A DNA stretch of 64,000 nucleotides. Origin: Burkholderiales bacterium (GTDB taxonomy: Bacteria > Pseudomonadota > Gammaproteobacteria > Burkholderiales > SG8-41). The position numbers and the translations under genes were made by a program. The stretch lies in contig JALHRQ010000007.1 of the NCBI GenBank assembly GCA_022841375.1, forward strand, positions 1 to 64,000. The letters are read 5' to 3'. This document shows positions 18,117 to 27,956 of this stretch, one piece after another. The notes beneath the pieces were generated by a model that saw only the letters and a list, made by a program, of their open reading frames with translations, did not search any database and was not told where the DNA came from. Within the stretch, counting starts at the first letter, position 1; each line of letters starts with the position of its first letter.

Positions 18117-18512
18117 TTGGATGCTTCCGCCTCCCTCGGCGCCCTGTTCGCCAGCAGTTTTCTCGCTGCGACCCTGCTTCCCGGGGGATCGGAAGCCGTG
18201 CTGTTCGGCGTGCTCAAACTGCATCCCGAGCAGTTGTGGCCGGCGTTGGGGGTGGCCACTCTGGGCAATACGCTCGGCGGAATGTCGTCCTACCTTCTCG
18301 GCCGGCTGATTCCGCAGACCAAGCCCCTCAAGGGACTGGCAACCGTGCAACGCTGGGGCAGCCCGGTATTGCTGTTGTCCTGGGTGCCGCTGCTCGGCGA
18401 TCCGCTGTGTATCGCAGCAGGTTGGCTGCGGCTCAACCCCTGGTGGTCAACCCTGTTCATTGCGTTCGGCAAATTTGGACGCTACTGGGTCATCGCGGTA
18501 CTGGCGACATGA
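18117..18512 (+). CDS. yqaA: YqaA family small membrane protein (SNARE-associated/DedA-like)
   Basis: A 131-residue inner-membrane protein of the YqaA subgroup of the DedA/VTT superfamily. The conserved ATLLPGGSEAVL lies at about 19-30, GNTLGGMSSYLLGR at about 50-63, and PLLGDPLCIAAGWLRL at about 92-107, over four hydrophobic segments. DedA-type proteins act in lipid scrambling and membrane-potential maintenance; a specific role for YqaA is not established. The start is a TTG at 18117; no ATG or GTG is available in frame just upstream, and the ribosome binding site is weak, so the N-terminus is uncertain by a few residues. Confidence 0.8.
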   Translation: MDASASLGALFASSFLAATLLPGGSEAVLFGVLKLHPEQLWPALGVATLGNTLGGMSSYLLGRLIPQTKPLKGLATVQRWGSPVLLLSWVPLLGDPLCIAAGWLRLNPWWSTLFIAFGKFGRYWVIAVLAT

Positions 18513-18607
18513 AGCCTTTGCGGCATTGCGCTAATATGTTTATTTGCGCATTCCCGTCACCGCGCAACGCGGCTTGCCGCTGACTTTTCAACACCCATCC
18601 CCGTGCA

Positions 18608-21600
18608 ATGACCGCCCGCCTCAGAGAAATTCCCTATAACTACACCTCGTTCTCGGATCGCGAGATCGTGATCCGGCTGCTTGGCGCGGCACGTTGGGAC
18701 CTGCTCAATGAACTGCGGGCGCAACGTCGCACCGGCCGTTCGGCCAAAATGCTTTACGAGGTGCTGGGCGACATGTGGGTGGTCAAGCGCAATCCGTATA
18801 TCGAAGACGACCTGCTCGGCAACCGCAAACGCCGCGGCGCTCTGGTCGAAGGCATGCGCAACCGGCTCAACAGCATCGATGCGCGACGAGACAACGACGA
18901 CCGGCGGGTAGCCGAACTGCTGGATGCCGCGCGCACGGCGGTCGACAACTTCGAAACCGAATTCGAGGATACCCTGGCGCTGCGCCGGCGCGCGCGGGCG
19001 CGGCTGTCCCGCACCACGCGGCGCGACAACGTGCAGTTCGACGGACTGGCCCGCGTATCGCATGTCACCGACGCCACCGACTGGCGCGTCGAATACCCCT
19101 TCGTCGTCATCAACCCGGACAATGAAGAAGAAGTCCTGGAGATCGTGCGCGCCTGCATCGAACTCGGACTGACCATCATTCCGCGCGGCGGTGGCACCGG
19201 CTATACCGGCGGCGCGATTCCACTGACCCGCCACTCGGCGGTGATCAACACCGAAAAACTCGACACCCTCGCGGCCATTGTTCCGGTCGCGCTGCCCGGC
19301 GTCCCGCAACCGGTGCAGATTCTGCGCTGCGGCGCTGGCGTGGTCACCCGCCGCGCCATGGAAGCTGCAGAATCCGCAGGCCTGGTGTTTGCGTGCGACC
19401 CGACCTCGGCCGATGCGTCGTGCATCGGCGGCAACGTGGCGATGAACGCCGGCGGCAAAAAAGCGGTGTTGTGGGGTACCGCACTGGACAACCTCGCGTC
19501 GTGGAAAATGGTCACGCCGGACGCGCAATGGATGCTGGTCGAACGCCTCGACCACAACCTCGGCAAGATTCACGATCTGGCGACCGCGCGTTTCCGTGTC
19601 ACCCGTTACACGCGCGACGGCAAAACGCCGGATGGTGAGCCGGAAATTCTGGATATTCCCGGTTCGACCTTCCGCAAGCGCGGCCTCGGCAAGGATGTCA
19701 CCGACAAGGTGCTGGGCGGACTGCCCGGCATCCAGAAGGAAGGTTGCGACGGCATCATTACCCAGGCGACTTTCGTACTGCATCGCATGCCGCCGGCGAT
19801 CCGCACCGTGTGCCTTGAGTTTTTCAGTCCGGTGCGCGAAGCCGTGCCGTCGATCGTTGAAATCAAGCGTTATGTCGACGGCAACCCGGACGCCATCCTC
19901 GCCGGCCTCGAACACCTCGACGAGCGCTATGTGAAAGCTGTCGGTTATGCCACCAAGTCACGCCGCGCCGGTCGGCCGAAAATGGTGCTGGTCTGCGACA
20001 TCGTCGGCGAAAACGAGGACGCGGTCGCTGCCGCTGCATCACAGGTCGTGCGGATTGCCAACGCCCGCGGCGCCGAAGGTTTCATCGCCGTATCGGCGGA
20101 AGCGCGCAAGACCTTCTGGATTGACCGCGCGCGCACGGCAGCGATCGCGCGCCATACCAACGCCTTCAAGATCAACGAAGATGTGGTCATCCCGCTGGAC
20201 CGCCTGGGCGATTATTCCGACGGCATCGAACGCATCAACATCGAATTCTCGATCCGCAACAAGCTGCGCGTCCTCGACGCCGTCGCCGCAGCGATCGAAG
20301 GCGATCTGCCGGTGGTGCAGCAGGACGCCGGGGTCTCCGCGGCCGAAGTCATAGGCGACCGCGTTGAACGGGCACAGGCGCTGATCAGCGCTGCGCGCAT
20401 GCGCTGGCAGTGGCTGCTCGACCACATCGACACGACACTAAAAGTTCTCCATGAAGGCCCGAGCGATGCTGGGGATTTTTACTCCTCACTCCTCACAGCT
20501 CGCCCCGAAGGAAGTCCCCTTGGGGGGAACTCTTTACAGTCTTCAACGCTGTTCCACGTTCTGCAGAGCCACGTGGTGCGGGTATCGTGGAAAGACGAAG
20601 TGCGAGCGCACCTCGCCGACATTTTCAGCGGCCGGCCCTTCGCCAAAGTCATCGAAGCGATCGATGCCGCCCATCGCCAGGCGTTGCGCGGCCGGGTGTT
20701 CGTTGCGCTGCATATGCATGCCGGCGACGGTAACGTGCACACCAACATCCCCGTCAACTCCGACAACTACGAAATGCTGCAGGAGGCCGCCGAGGCCGTA
20801 TCACGCATCATGCATCTCGCAGAATCGCTGGACGGCGTGATTTCCGGCGAACACGGCATCGGCATCACCAAACTCGAATTCCTGCCGCCGGAACGCATTG
20901 CCGCATTTCAGGCATACAAGCAGCAGGTAGATCCGCAGGGGCATTTCAACAAGGGCAAGCTGCTGCGTAACGCGGAAACCGCGGCCGACCTCAGCAATGC
21001 CTACACGCCGAGCTTCTCACTGCTCGGCACCGAAAGCCTGATCCTTGAACATTCCGACGTCGGCGCCATTGCCGATTCGGTCAAGGACTGCCTGCGCTGC
21101 GGAAAATGCAAACCGGTCTGCGCCACGCACGTGCCGCGCGCCAACCTGCTCTACAGCCCGCGCAACAAGATCCTTGCGACCAGTCTGCTGATCGAAGCCT
21201 TTCTTTACGAGGAACAGACACGCCGCGGAATCTCACTGGAGCATTTCGACGAGTTCGGCGACGTCGCCGATCACTGCACGATCTGCCACAAGTGCGCCAA
21301 CCCGTGCCCGGTCGATATCGATTTCGGCGACGTGTCGATCGCGATGCGCAACTTCCTCCGCCAGCACGGCAAGCGCCGTTTCAACGCCGGCACCAAAGCG
21401 GCGATGTTTTTCCTCAACGTCACCGACCCGCGCACCATTAACATTGCGCGCAAGCTGATGATCGACTGGGGTTACAAGGTGCAACGTCTGGCCTACGGGG
21501 TTGCGAAAACGCTGGGCATTTCGGGCAAGCAGGTCTGCAAACCGCCGGCGACCACCGGTAAACCGGCGATGCGCACGCAGGTCATCCATTTCATCAACAA

Positions 21601-22492
21601 ACCGATGCCCGGCAAACTGCCGAAAAAAGCGTCACGCGCGCTGCTCGATATCGAAGACGCGCGCATGGTACCGGTGATCCGTGATCCCGCCAAAGTCACC
21701 GAGGATTCCGATGCAGTGTTTTATTTCCCGGGCTGCGGCTCCGAACGGCTGTTCAGCCAGGTCGGTCTCGCCACCCAGGCGATGCTGTTCGACCTCGGTG
21801 TGCAAACCGTATTGCCGCCGGGTTATCTGTGCTGCGGCTATCCGCAGACCGCTGCAGGCGAAGAGGCGAAAGGCCAGGCCATCACCACCGCCAACCGTGT
21901 GTTGTTTCATCGCGTGGCGCATACACTGAACTATCTCGACATCAAAACGGTGATTGTGTCCTGCGGCACCTGCATGGATCAATTGCAGAAATACGAATTC
22001 GGCAAGATTTTCCCCGGCTGCCGCTTGCTCGATATCCACGAATACCTGCTCGAACGCGGTGTGAAACTTAACGGAGTGACCGGCACCCGCTACATGTATC
22101 ACGACCCCTGCCACACGCCGATGAAAACCCACGCCCCGATGAAGGTGGTCAACGCACTGATGGCTTCACCGGTCGCGCTCAGCGACCGCTGCTGCGGCGA
22201 GTCCGGTACGCTCTCGGTGACGCGGCCCGATATCTCGACGCAGGTTCGTTTCCGCAAGGAAGAGGAAATGCGGCGCGGCGCGGCGCAATTACGCGCGGAC
22301 AGCGACGCACCGCTGAAAGTCCTCACCTCCTGTCCGTCCTGCCTGCAGGGACTCGCGCGCTTTTCACCGGATACGGGCGTCGAAGCCGACTATATCGTTG
22401 TCGAAATGGCGCATCATCTGCTGGGCGCGAACTGGATGGAAACTTACGTGGCGCGCGCCAACAATGGCGGCATCGAGCGGGTTTTGCTGTGA
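18608..22492 (+). CDS. FAD-linked oxidoreductase with 4Fe-4S and CCG domains (DUF3683 family)
   Basis: A 1294-residue protein. In order: an N-terminal DUF3683-like segment (1-150); a PCMH-type FAD-binding domain (about 155-370, with [16 protein letters not shown]); an FAD-oxidase C-terminal domain (to about 790, with [16 protein letters not shown] and [13 protein letters not shown] as in D-lactate/glycolate dehydrogenases); a two-cluster ferredoxin domain (about 830-910, [11 protein letters not shown] and [12 protein letters not shown]); and two CCG cysteine-rich domains (about 1035-1260). It fuses what GlpC/GlcF and GlcD do as separate subunits. The likely role is oxidising a 2-hydroxy acid with electrons passed to quinone; the substrate is unknown. 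Residues about 615-650 are anomalous (see the repeat entry). Confidence 0.9.
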   Translation: MTARLREIPYNYTSFSDREIVIRLLGAARWDLLNELRAQRRTGRSAKMLYEVLGDMWVVKRNPYIEDDLLGNRKRRGALVEGMRNRLNSIDARRDNDDRRVAELLDAARTAVDNFETEFEDTLALRRRARARLSRTTRRDNVQFDGLARVSHVTDATDWRVEYPFVVINPDNEEEVLEIVRACIELGLTIIPRGGGTGYTGGAIPLTRHSAVINTEKLDTLAAIVPVALPGVPQPVQILRCGAGVVTRRAMEAAESAGLVFACDPTSADASCIGGNVAMNAGGKKAVLWGTALDNLASWKMVTPDAQWMLVERLDHNLGKIHDLATARFRVTRYTRDGKTPDGEPEILDIPGSTFRKRGLGKDVTDKVLGGLPGIQKEGCDGIITQATFVLHRMPPAIRTVCLEFFSPVREAVPSIVEIKRYVDGNPDAILAGLEHLDERYVKAVGYATKSRRAGRPKMVLVCDIVGENEDAVAAAASQVVRIANARGAEGFIAVSAEARKTFWIDRARTAAIARHTNAFKINEDVVIPLDRLGDYSDGIERINIEFSIRNKLRVLDAVAAAIEGDLPVVQQDAGVSAAEVIGDRVERAQALISAARMRWQWLLDHIDTTLKVLHEGPSDAGDFYSSLLTARPEGSPLGGNSLQSSTLFHVLQSHVVRVSWKDEVRAHLADIFSGRPFAKVIEAIDAAHRQALRGRVFVALHMHAGDGNVHTNIPVNSDNYEMLQEAAEAVSRIMHLAESLDGVISGEHGIGITKLEFLPPERIAAFQAYKQQVDPQGHFNKGKLLRNAETAADLSNAYTPSFSLLGTESLILEHSDVGAIADSVKDCLRCGKCKPVCATHVPRANLLYSPRNKILATSLLIEAFLYEEQTRRGISLEHFDEFGDVADHCTICHKCANPCPVDIDFGDVSIAMRNFLRQHGKRRFNAGTKAAMFFLNVTDPRTINIARKLMIDWGYKVQRLAYGVAKTLGISGKQVCKPPATTGKPAMRTQVIHFINKPMPGKLPKKASRALLDIEDARMVPVIRDPAKVTEDSDAVFYFPGCGSERLFSQVGLATQAMLFDLGVQTVLPPGYLCCGYPQTAAGEEAKGQAITTANRVLFHRVAHTLNYLDIKTVIVSCGTCMDQLQKYEFGKIFPGCRLLDIHEYLLERGVKLNGVTGTRYMYHDPCHTPMKTHAPMKVVNALMASPVALSDRCCGESGTLSVTRPDISTQVRFRKEEEMRRGAAQLRADSDAPLKVLTSCPSCLQGLARFSPDTGVEADYIVVEMAHHLLGANWMETYVARANNGGIERVLL
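20452..20560 (+). repeat. In-frame foreign-looking segment inside the FAD/Fe-S oxidoreductase gene
   Basis: About 100 bases inside the coding frame read unlike the rest of the gene. They include ACTCCTCACTCCTCAC and an imperfect palindrome around AGTCCCCTTGGGGGGAACT, and force codons otherwise rare here (TCA, ACA, GGA, CTT, GGG, TTA). The encoded stretch is Ser/Gly/Leu-rich low-complexity sequence between two conserved parts. It looks like a small intergenic repeat or spacer captured in frame. I have not been able to find other copies by eye in this window. Confidence 0.45.
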
Positions 22493-22616
22493 TGCGTGGC
22501 ATTCGTCACAGTGAAATTCACGCCGACTGTCGTGGAACAGCGACATGTGACATATTTACTTGCCGCTTATTTTTAACCGCTGGATTATTCGTACTCGCTC
22601 AACATTGGGGTACGTC

Positions 22617-24176
22617 ATGGCTACTGTCTTGAGTGCCAAACAAGGTTTACTGAAAATAGCCGATGCCGCCGCAGCCCGGGCCTTCATTGCCCAGTTGGCG
22701 AACGCAACGCCAGCACAACGGCAGGCGCAGTTGCTGACGCAATTGCAGCTACTTACTGAAACCGGTGTCACCGGCACCCCCCGCCTGCAGGTACTGGAAC
22801 TGCTGCGCGAGACCACGTTCGAAACACAGCACGCGCGCAACCGGGAATACTGGGGCCAGCCGGTACCGTTCGACGACGCGACCCGCGAAACCTTCACGCG
22901 CAGCATTGCGCTGTGGCGGTCGCTTGCCGATGCTTACGAATCGCTGATCACCGATATGGCTGAAGCGGCCGAGCTTGCCGGCCATGCCGCACTGGTGTGT
23001 TATCGCGCCATTCGCTGCACCGGGTTCACGATGAATGCGCATAACCGCGCCTACCATGCAGTGCCGGGTGCGGTTTGGGAGCAGTTACACAGGCTTTATG
23101 CGTTTGCTGAAAGCGCTGGCGTCATCGACACGCCGGTGTCAGAAAGCGCGGACGGCAAAAGCACCGTTAATCTGGCCTACCTGCAGATCGTGCTGACCCA
23201 GCGCGCCAACCCCGATTCGCTGTCGCTGCTGCAAATGAATACCATCGACCGCGCGCTGGCGCAGTGGGTTCCGCTGGGCGGTCTGTCGCTAACGCCGGTC
23301 GCCACCGACGCCAATGTCGCACTGGGCGTCGACCTCGGCTCTGCTGAAGGGGCACGACGCCTGAAAAATCTTCAAGGCGACAACCTGCGCTATTTGGATC
23401 TTGAAAAAATCGGCGATAAGCTGCGGCAAACCGCAGTAGCCCTGAAAAGCCAGAGCCCCGACAAACTGGGGCTCGGCCCGATTCCGCGTGAAGTTTGCGA
23501 TAAGCTGATGCTGAGCCTTAATGCAAGCTGGCTCGCGCCCGGAACCGGCCGTGTCGATGAGCGCAAAGCCGTCTCATTCAACGTACTGGTTTCTGGAACG
23601 CTGGCCGCCATGCATTTCAACATCAGCGGCAAACCCTTTTCTCCGCCTGATGCGGGCCTGCACTCGCGTGCCCGTTTTGAAATGGCCGGGTTTGATCGCG
23701 TTGACGGACCCACCGTCGGCGAAGCTTCAATGCGCAGCCGCACGCTGGAGACCTGGACTGTGGCCAACCAGAGCGCATCCGGCATTCTGGGGATGTGCCG
23801 CAAACCCACCGACACCACGCGCCTGACGCAAAATCAGCTTCTGGGACTGGTCGCACCCAACGGCAACACCTATCTCGGTTTTGTGCAGCGGCTGAGCGTC
23901 GACAGCGAAGGTGTGACCTGGCTGGGCTTCCGGCTGCTGCGTGTCAAGGCGCAGGCTGTGGCGGCCCGTGTCGCCGACAACCAGATTCCGTACGACCGTG
24001 CGCTGCTGCTCGCCGGCGTGCCGGGCAGTGAACCGCAAACCATCGTGGTTACACCGGGCACCTACGGTCCCGGACGAGTGCTTGATCTGCACGACGGCAA
24101 ACCCCGCCAGATCCGGTTGACGGCGCTGATCGACAGTGGCTCGAATTTCGAGCGCGCCACCTACAACGCGGCCTGA
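22617..24176 (+). CDS. Conserved-looking protein of unknown function, 519 residues
   Basis: I do not recognise this protein. It is 519 residues, soluble, without signal peptide or membrane segment. The N-terminal 200 residues are rich in alanine and helix-forming and include TQHARNREYWGQPVPFDDATR. The middle (220-330) looks like an alpha/beta domain. The last 200 residues (SRARFEMAGFDRVDGPTVGEAS, then ANQSASGILGM, GFRLLRVKAQAVAARV) suggest a beta-rich domain that could be PilZ-related. ATG 22617 is chosen over an open extension to 22560 because the protein-like sequence begins with MATVLSAKQGLLKI. Its 3' end overlaps the next gene by 41 bases, so the three genes to 25679 probably form an operon. 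Confidence 0.7.
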   Translation: MATVLSAKQGLLKIADAAAARAFIAQLANATPAQRQAQLLTQLQLLTETGVTGTPRLQVLELLRETTFETQHARNREYWGQPVPFDDATRETFTRSIALWRSLADAYESLITDMAEAAELAGHAALVCYRAIRCTGFTMNAHNRAYHAVPGAVWEQLHRLYAFAESAGVIDTPVSESADGKSTVNLAYLQIVLTQRANPDSLSLLQMNTIDRALAQWVPLGGLSLTPVATDANVALGVDLGSAEGARRLKNLQGDNLRYLDLEKIGDKLRQTAVALKSQSPDKLGLGPIPREVCDKLMLSLNASWLAPGTGRVDERKAVSFNVLVSGTLAAMHFNISGKPFSPPDAGLHSRARFEMAGFDRVDGPTVGEASMRSRTLETWTVANQSASGILGMCRKPTDTTRLTQNQLLGLVAPNGNTYLGFVQRLSVDSEGVTWLGFRLLRVKAQAVAARVADNQIPYDRALLLAGVPGSEPQTIVVTPGTYGPGRVLDLHDGKPRQIRLTALIDSGSNFERATYNAA

Positions 24177-25266
24177 GCCGGCAATTGCGGGCTCCGGCGC
24201 GGCGTGGTTCTCCGCAGACTACCCCGCAGCCCGCACGCGTTTTCTCGCTGCCGCCCGGGAGCAGAAGGCGGCTGTTGAAACACTGACCATCGCCGCGCGC
24301 GGTCCCGCCAATGAAGACCTGGGCATTGATGTCGCGTGGCTGGGTACGTTCGACGCGCGCCGTATCCTGTTGCACGTCAGCGGCGTGCATGGGGTCGAGG
24401 CCTACGCCGGTTCTGCCACCCAGCTGGTACTGCTCAACGCGCCGCCGGCCATTCCCTCAGACGGCGCACTGGTGTTTGTGCATGTGCTCAATCCCTACGG
24501 TATGGCCTGGTTACGCCGGACCAACGAGGCGAACGTTGACCTCAACCGCAACTTCCTCCCGCATACCGCCACCTGGGCTGGAGCGCCGCCGCTTTACCGC
24601 CAACTTGATCGCCTGCTCAACCCGCCCTCACCGCCGACGCGGGACGGCTTCGGCCTGCGCCTGGCGATGCGCGGCCTGCGTCATGGCTTACCCGCGGTGC
24701 GGCAGGCCATCGCGCACGGCCAGCATCGTTACCCGAGGGGACTTTTTTACGGCGGCGCCGAACTGCAACCGGGACCGCGGCAATTTTGCGACTGGCTGCA
24801 ACGGCGGCTGGCAGGCGCCGATTCCGTGTTCGCCATCGACATGCATACCGGATTGGGAACCCACGGCGGCAGCACGCTGATCGTTGAGCCCGGAACCCGG
24901 GCCGCGACCACTGCCGAACTCGAGGCTGCCGTTGCGCAAGCGCTGGTCGGCAGCGCGGCGATGCCGGCCGCCTATAGTGTCCGCGGCAGTCTGGGTGCCG
25001 CGCTACCGCGCCTGCTGCCGGGCGTTGATGTGAAGTTTCTCCTGCAGGAAATCGGCACATGGTCATCGCTGCACGTGCTAAACGCACTGCGCGATGAAAA
25101 TCGCTGGCATCATTTCGGTGAGGGGCATCTCAACCACTCCGCAAAAAGGCAGATCCGGGAGGCCTTATGCCCGGCATCCCCGGCATGGCGCTGCGCGGCG
25201 GTCGCGCACGGCAGCGATCTGGTTTATCGTGCGGCGGATTGGTTATTCTGGAAAAAAGGCACATGA
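24136..25266 (+). CDS. DUF2817 family protein, M14-like zinc carboxypeptidase fold
   Basis: A 376-residue protein matching the DUF2817 family, which is related to M14 metallocarboxypeptidases. Zinc-site motifs are visible: SGVHGVEAYAGS (H-x-x-E) at about 80-90, VDLNRNF at about 135, FAIDMHTGLG at about 235 and LQEIGTW at about 305, which would supply the general base. It probably hydrolyses an amide or peptide; the substrate is unknown. The start is a GTG at 24136 that overlaps the upstream gene by 41 bases. No in-frame ATG exists before the conserved part, so the exact start is uncertain. Its stop overlaps the HIT gene start (ATGA). Confidence 0.75.
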   Translation: MARISSAPPTTRPEPAIAGSGAAWFSADYPAARTRFLAAAREQKAAVETLTIAARGPANEDLGIDVAWLGTFDARRILLHVSGVHGVEAYAGSATQLVLLNAPPAIPSDGALVFVHVLNPYGMAWLRRTNEANVDLNRNFLPHTATWAGAPPLYRQLDRLLNPPSPPTRDGFGLRLAMRGLRHGLPAVRQAIAHGQHRYPRGLFYGGAELQPGPRQFCDWLQRRLAGADSVFAIDMHTGLGTHGGSTLIVEPGTRAATTAELEAAVAQALVGSAAMPAAYSVRGSLGAALPRLLPGVDVKFLLQEIGTWSSLHVLNALRDENRWHHFGEGHLNHSAKRQIREALCPASPAWRCAAVAHGSDLVYRAADWLFWKKGT

Positions 25267-25679
25267 CCTGCGAATTATGCGCAACACCACCGGGCGGTGC
25301 CGTGCTTTGGGAAGATGCGCGCTGCCGCGTCATCCGAGTCGAAGAACCAGGCTATCCGGGTTTTTGCCGTGTCATCTGGAAGGCACATGTGCGTGAAATG
25401 ACCGACCTGGCCCACGCCGACCGCTTGCATTGCATGAATGTGGTATTTGCCGTGGAGCGCGCAATGCGCGATGCGCTTTCCCCAGTGAAAATCAATCTGG
25501 CCAGCCTCGGCAATATGGTGGCGCATGTGCACTGGCATGTGATTCCGCGTTTTGCCGACGATCCCCATTTCCCGCAGCCGATTTGGGGAATACGGCAGCG
25601 TGAAGACCGGATCGCATCCGCAAACGCTGATACGTTGACGAAGGCCATCCGGTCTGAAATTGCTAAAGTTTTAAATTGA
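25263..25679 (+). CDS. HIT family protein
   Basis: A 138-residue histidine-triad hydrolase/transferase. The motif HVHWHVIPRF at about 89-98 supplies the H-x-H-x-H signature, and an N-terminal CELC pair precedes it. HIT proteins cleave nucleotide phosphoramidates or dinucleotides. ATG 25263 overlaps the upstream stop by four bases, giving a coupled start; the frame is open further upstream but only as antisense or overlap. It converges with phoR across 38 bases without an evident hairpin. Confidence 0.88.
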   Translation: MTCELCATPPGGAVLWEDARCRVIRVEEPGYPGFCRVIWKAHVREMTDLAHADRLHCMNVVFAVERAMRDALSPVKINLASLGNMVAHVHWHVIPRFADDPHFPQPIWGIRQREDRIASANADTLTKAIRSEIAKVLN

Positions 25680-25717
25680 TACCGGAAGCCGCGCTCGAAT
25701 GCCGCCCACAAAAAGGA

Positions 25718-27052
25718 TTACGCGCTGCGAACGGCGCTTTCCGTCGCAGCACCGCGTTTGATGTCTATGCGGGCCTCGGGAAAAATTACGCTGAAACAGC
25801 TGCCTCGACCAGGTTCGCTGGTGACCTCCAGCTTTGCGGCGTGCCGGTTGACCACATGTTTGACAATGGCCAGACCGAGACCGGTGCCACCGGTTTCGCG
25901 CGAGCGGCCGCGATCCACGCGATAAAACCGTTCGGTGAGTCGCGGCAAATGCTGCGTCTCGATGCCAATCCCGGTATCCCGCACCGAAAACACTGCCCCG
26001 CCGTCGGCACCGGCTTTCCACAACAATCGCACTTCGCCACCGGCCGGCGTGTAACGAATCGCGTTGCTGACCAGATTGCCGAAAGCGCTGCGCAATTCGT
26101 CCTCCGCCCCGTTGATCCAGGCCGGGCTTTCCAGCAGCAGCGTGACCTTGTGGCGTCCCGCCGACAGGACCAGCGCATCGTGATAAAGTCCGCGGGCGAT
26201 GTCCGGAACATTCACCGGCTCTTCACGGGCCGGATTGCCCTCTGACTCGAGGCGCGACAGCGTCAACAGGTCTTCAACCAGGGTCTGCATGCGCTTGGCC
26301 TGGTCGCTCATCAGCGGCACCGAGCGGCGGATCAGTTCGGGATTCGGCGTTTTCATGTCGGCAATGGTTTCGAGAAAACCGCCGATCACGGTCAATGGCG
26401 TGCGCAGCTCGTGTGATACGTTGGCGACAAAATCACGGCGCATGGTTTCCACGCGCTCGCGATCGGTGACATCGCGGCTGATGATCAGTTTGCGGTTCGC
26501 CTCATAGGGCACGATCAGCACCGACAGCACGAGATCTCCTCCGTGCGCGCTGCGCAAGGTCAGCGGCTCGGCATAACTTCCGCCGAGGGCTTCCGAGAAT
26601 TGCGGCTGCCGCACCAGATGGGTCACCAACTGCCCGAAGTCGCGCTTGGCATCGAGCCCGAAGTGCTGCTCCGATTTCGGGTTGCACCATTCGATGCGGT
26701 TGGAGCCGTCAAGAATGACCAGGCCGTCTGGCATTGCCATACCGGCACGCTGAAAATCATGCAGCGTTGCCGTCAACCGGGATTCGCTGCGCCGCTGGCG
26801 GCGCAGCAGATGATAAAACGCCGCAAAAACATCTTCCCATATGCCGGAGCCCGCCGGCAACGCTTCCGGCCGTGGATCCGCCAGCCACTTCGACAACTTT
26901 GCGAGGTGACGGGCGTGATGCAAAACCATGAACATCAGGACGATCGCAACCAAGGCTAACGCCGTGACTGGATTATCAACCTGCCAGGTGATCACCCCCA
27001 GAATGGCGAGTAACGCCACCCTGATAATCAGGGGCCACCAGACCCCGCTCAT
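25718..27052 (-). CDS. phoR: Phosphate regulon sensor histidine kinase PhoR
   Basis: A 444-residue inner-membrane kinase with two N-terminal membrane helices (about 7-22 and 28-45) separated by almost no periplasmic loop, a PAS domain (about 100-195), a HisKA domain with phospho-acceptor H214 (FVANVSHELRTPL), and an ATPase domain with NLVSNAIRYTP, DTGIGIE and GTGLGLAIVKHV. The minimal periplasmic part is typical of PhoR, which reads the state of the Pst transporter rather than binding phosphate. It lies 44 bases downstream of phoB in the same operon. No phoU or pst genes are adjacent. Confidence 0.95.
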   Translation of the reverse strand: MSGVWWPLIIRVALLAILGVITWQVDNPVTALALVAIVLMFMVLHHARHLAKLSKWLADPRPEALPAGSGIWEDVFAAFYHLLRRQRRSESRLTATLHDFQRAGMAMPDGLVILDGSNRIEWCNPKSEQHFGLDAKRDFGQLVTHLVRQPQFSEALGGSYAEPLTLRSAHGGDLVLSVLIVPYEANRKLIISRDVTDRERVETMRRDFVANVSHELRTPLTVIGGFLETIADMKTPNPELIRRSVPLMSDQAKRMQTLVEDLLTLSRLESEGNPAREEPVNVPDIARGLYHDALVLSAGRHKVTLLLESPAWINGAEDELRSAFGNLVSNAIRYTPAGGEVRLLWKAGADGGAVFSVRDTGIGIETQHLPRLTERFYRVDRGRSRETGGTGLGLAIVKHVVNRHAAKLEVTSEPGRGSCFSVIFPEARIDIKRGAATESAVRSA

Positions 27053-27096
27053 CCGGACACCTTCTCGCTCAAGGAGGTCGGCATGTTAAGCGTCGC

Positions 27097-27783
27097 CTAA
27101 CCCGCGGAAAAACGATACCCGGAGCTGCGTACGGTCTGGATCAGGGCATCGTGCCGGGTCGGCTCCAGCGCTTTGCGCAGGCGGCGGATGTGTACATCCA
27201 CCGTGCGCTCCTCGACAAACACATGATCACCCCACACCTGATCCAGCAGCTGCACCCGGGTGTACACGCGTTCGGCATGGGTCATGAAAAAATGCAGCAG
27301 ACGGAATTCGGTCGGCCCGAGTTGCAAAGACTGTCCATTGCCGATAACCCGGTGACTGTTGGGATCGAGCTGCAACCCGGCGGATTCAACCACATCGTCA
27401 GTGACCTGAGGCGAGCGCCGGCGCAGCACGGCTTTAACCCGGGCGTTAAGTTCGCGCGGAGAAAAAGGTTTGGTGATGTAATCATCGGCACCGGTTTCGA
27501 GCCCTGCCAGCTTGTCCTGTTCGTCCGCCCGCGCGGTGAGCATGATCAAAGGCACTGACTGCGTGCGTTTGTCGCTGCGCAAACGTCGCGCAAATTCCAC
27601 GCCATTGATCCCGGGCAGCATCCAGTCGAGAACTATCAGATCGGGCAACTGCTCGCGAACCATCAGCATGGCCTGTTCCGCTGACTCGGCGCGTAACGCG
27701 CGGTGTCCTGCGAGTTCAAGGTTGCAGGCGACCAGTTCCTGGATGGCCGGTTCGTCTTCCACAACCAGAATTGTTGCCGCCAT
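27097..27783 (-). CDS. phoB: Phosphate regulon response regulator PhoB
   Basis: A 228-residue OmpR/PhoB-class regulator with an N-terminal receiver (E9, D10, phospho-acceptor D53 in IVLDWMLPG) and a C-terminal winged helix (about 130-225) ending RTVDVHIRRLRKALEP...VRSSGYRFS. It activates Pho-box promoters under phosphate starvation. ATG 27783 is preferred over a GTG two codons earlier because GGAG sits five bases before the ATG and would touch the GTG. A Pho box with a -10-like element lies 45-65 bases upstream, so the operon is likely autoregulated. Confidence 0.96.
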   Translation of the reverse strand: MAATILVVEDEPAIQELVACNLELAGHRALRAESAEQAMLMVREQLPDLIVLDWMLPGINGVEFARRLRSDKRTQSVPLIMLTARADEQDKLAGLETGADDYITKPFSPRELNARVKAVLRRRSPQVTDDVVESAGLQLDPNSHRVIGNGQSLQLGPTEFRLLHFFMTHAERVYTRVQLLDQVWGDHVFVEERTVDVHIRRLRKALEPTRHDALIQTVRSSGYRFSAG

Positions 27784-27813
27784 GCGCACTCCAAAAGGTG
27801 TTTTTACCGCCCT

Positions 27814-27847
27814 ATATTATGAACCTGTTGTTACAGCGGCATGACAG
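27814..27847 (-). promoter_or_regulatory. Pho box and -10 element of the phoBR promoter
   Basis: On the minus strand, positions 27847-27830 read CTGTCAT-GCCG-CTGTAAC. This is the 7+4+7 direct-repeat layout of a PhoB box, with 7/7 and 6/7 matches to CTGTCAT/CTGTCAC. Ten bases further on is CATAAT (27819-27814), suitably placed as a -10 with the box standing in for the -35. It points at phoB. Confidence 0.75.
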
Positions 27848-27956
27848 TGCTGCGGAACCTGGCCGTAACTCCTTGGTATTCAAAAGAATTTTTGGATGAT
27901 CTGCGGGGTCGGTTATGATCATGCCTTCAGTTTCATGACCCGCAGACGGAACACCT

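Noticed and set aside
18557-19915. A 452-residue minus-strand open frame within the FAD/Fe-S oxidoreductase gene
   Set aside because: It is the antisense shadow of a high-GC gene with strong domain matches on the plus strand; its sequence has no recognisable motif.
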